A stretch of 6,381 nt of DNA. Origin: Planctomycetaceae bacterium. Lineage in GTDB: Bacteria; Planctomycetota; Planctomycetia; Planctomycetales; Planctomycetaceae. Each line of letters opens with the position of its first letter. Within the stretch, counting starts at the first letter, position 1. Shown here piece after piece: positions 5,263-6,381 of this stretch. The notes beneath the pieces are model-generated. The model was not told the origin of the DNA and ran no database searches. It saw only the letters and a program-made list of their open reading frames with translations. The DNA lies in the NCBI GenBank assembly GCA_947463775.1, contig CANHVD010000349.1, positions 1-6,381 of the forward strand, in the 5' to 3' direction. A program made the position numbers and the translations under genes.

Positions 5263-6381
5263 TCAAATCCCGAGCATCTGCCAGTCGCCGGTGATGGCGA
5301 ACGTGATGCCGGGTACTTGGTTATTCACAAACAGCCATTTCCCATCCGGACTGAATGTGGCACCCGCCCACTCTGAGTCGCGGAAGTCACCAATCAGGCC
5401 GTTGCGTTCCCCATTGAGCTGCACATTCATGGCTGCGAACTCTGTAAGCTGTCCGGCTCGTGTCAGAACTTGAAGCTTTTGGGGGACTCGATCACCATCT
5501 TCGCAAAGCACCAAACCACCGCGAGGACTTACACAAAGATTGTCCGGGCAGTCCAACACACTCGACGACGGAGATTCAAACAACAGTTCCAGAGTTTCAT
5601 GATGCGGTGTGTAAGCCCAGATCTGACCCTTCCCCTGCTTCCCACCATGACTGGCGACGAAGTAGCATCGATCGTTACCCCACCAGCAACCTTCCAGCTT
5701 CTGGAACGATGATCCGCCGCGGGCTCGTCCCTGCTCAAATACTCCGCCCTCATCTTTTGTTCCCGGAGAATGAGCAAGGTCTGGATTATCGACCGTGACC
5801 CAACTGACGTCATACCATCGGCCTGTCTCCGCGTTCCGACTCAGATCATCGCAGTCCGCGACTTTCATCATCTGCAGCAGCCCACCTTTGCCAAGATTGC
5901 CCTTCTCCAGCGGCACATAGCGATAAAATCCAGCAGGCTTGCGATCCTCTGTCTCATAGACAATTCCCGTGACCGGATTGACCGCCACAGCCTCATGCAC
6001 GAATCGCCCCATCGTTTTGAGCGGAACTGGTAAGGCATTGCCCTCAGCCAAAACTTCAAACACATATCCATGAGGACGGTCAAGACGCATGACGGTCTCG
6101 TCATCCTCATCGCCGTCCTCAAGAACAGTTTCTTCGCAGCTTAGCCATGTCCCCCACGGTGTCGGACCGCCGGCACAGTTCTTCAGAGTCCCGGATAGGC
6201 TGCTCCATGCCTTTAGCCACCGCCCATTGACCGTGTCGAACGTGATGTTCGAGCAGCCAGCAGTCGCCTTTTGATCATAGGCGGAGCTGATCTCACCGAA
6301 GGCAACTCCGCTTTGCTTGCATTCATGATTTCGACAGATCGTCAATACCCCGGCTTCGTTCCGGATAATTCCCATTCCATC
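5263..6381 (-). CDS. PhoX/DUF839 family alkaline phosphatase-like protein (partial, N-terminus missing)
   Basis: The frame is open from the right edge to a TGA at 5263-5265, giving 372 residues that begin with Asp-Gly before the Met at 6375. That Met is not the real start: DGMG is an internal conserved segment of this family, and the leader (often a Tat signal in PhoX proteins) lies outside the window. Counting from that Met, family motifs are RNHE (15-18), TPWGTWLSCEE (72-82), FVHEAV (125-130), YETED (140-144), CPDNLCVSP (276-284), CEDGD (291-295) and FSPDGKWLFVN (341-351). PhoX enzymes are extracytoplasmic phosphomonoesterases with iron and calcium cofactors on a beta-propeller fold. I infer that role here, but many DUF839 members are uncharacterised. 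An acidic stretch at 86-94 (EDGDEDDET) is notable. A degenerate palindrome starts 2 nt after the stop, so the gene is probably transcribed separately from the pseudopilin. Confidence 0.88.
   Translation of the reverse strand, partial: DGMGIIRNEAGVLTICRNHECKQSGVAFGEISSAYDQKATAGCSNITFDTVNGRWLKAWSSLSGTLKNCAGGPTPWGTWLSCEETVLEDGDEDDETVMRLDRPHGYVFEVLAEGNALPVPLKTMGRFVHEAVAVNPVTGIVYETEDRKPAGFYRYVPLEKGNLGKGGLLQMMKVADCDDLSRNAETGRWYDVSWVTVDNPDLAHSPGTKDEGGVFEQGRARGGSSFQKLEGCWWGNDRCYFVASHGGKQGKGQIWAYTPHHETLELLFESPSSSVLDCPDNLCVSPRGGLVLCEDGDRVPQKLQVLTRAGQLTEFAAMNVQLNGERNGLIGDFRDSEWAGATFSPDGKWLFVNNQVPGITFAITGDWQMLGI

Noticed and set aside
5048..5473. Plus-strand open frame of 141 codons across the pseudopilin/PhoX intergenic region
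   Set aside because: It runs through the palindromic repeat and into the PhoX-like gene antisense; no domain, and composition typical of a chance frame.
6373..6375. ATG at 6375 as the start of the PhoX-like gene
   Set aside because: The frame stays open to the window edge and the preceding Asp-Gly fits the conserved DGM segment of the family, so the true start is outside the window.

Overview
The window looks like chromosomal DNA of a planctomycete (order Planctomycetales or close). The best evidence is a DUF1559/H-X9-DG pseudopilin followed by a small transthyretin-like lipoprotein, a pairing typical of that phylum. Exported proteins of planctomycete type, a full-length vitamin K-dependent carboxylase homologue and moderate GC content agree with this. 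The genus cannot be fixed from sequence alone.

All six supported genes lie on the minus strand, so transcription runs from high to low coordinates. In that order: (1) a PhoX/DUF839 phosphatase-like protein, missing its N-terminus at the right edge (5263-6381); (2) a roughly 200-nt intergenic region with a degenerate long inverted repeat; (3) a type II secretion/type IV pilus-like pseudopilin with DUF1559 (4068-5060); (4) a spacer with a 10-bp perfect hairpin; (5) a small lipoprotein with a carboxypeptidase-regulatory-like (transthyretin-like) fold and an acidic tail (3425-3877); (6) a multi-pass membrane protein homologous over its full length to vitamin K-dependent gamma-carboxylase, HTTM family (1842-3389); (7) an exported purple-acid-phosphatase-type metallophosphoesterase (423-1829); (8) a near-perfect 29-bp-arm inverted repeat; (9) the first 86 codons of an exported protein that runs off the left edge.

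The lipoprotein, carboxylase homologue and metallophosphoesterase are packed with gaps of 35 and 12 nt and probably share a transcript. The pseudopilin is separated from them by a hairpin and the PhoX-like gene by the repeat region. Every product is predicted to be exported, membrane-bound or surface-attached, and two belong to phosphatase families, so the theme is cell-envelope and periplasmic chemistry. No pathway linking them is proven here.

The two most notable things are the carboxylase homologue, which keeps the lysine and histidine known to matter in the human enzyme, and a palindromic repeat family whose two copies each sit within a few bases of a stop codon. I see no tRNA, rRNA, CRISPR array, transposase or phage gene. 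The genes appear ordinary in length and intact, apart from those cut by the window edges.
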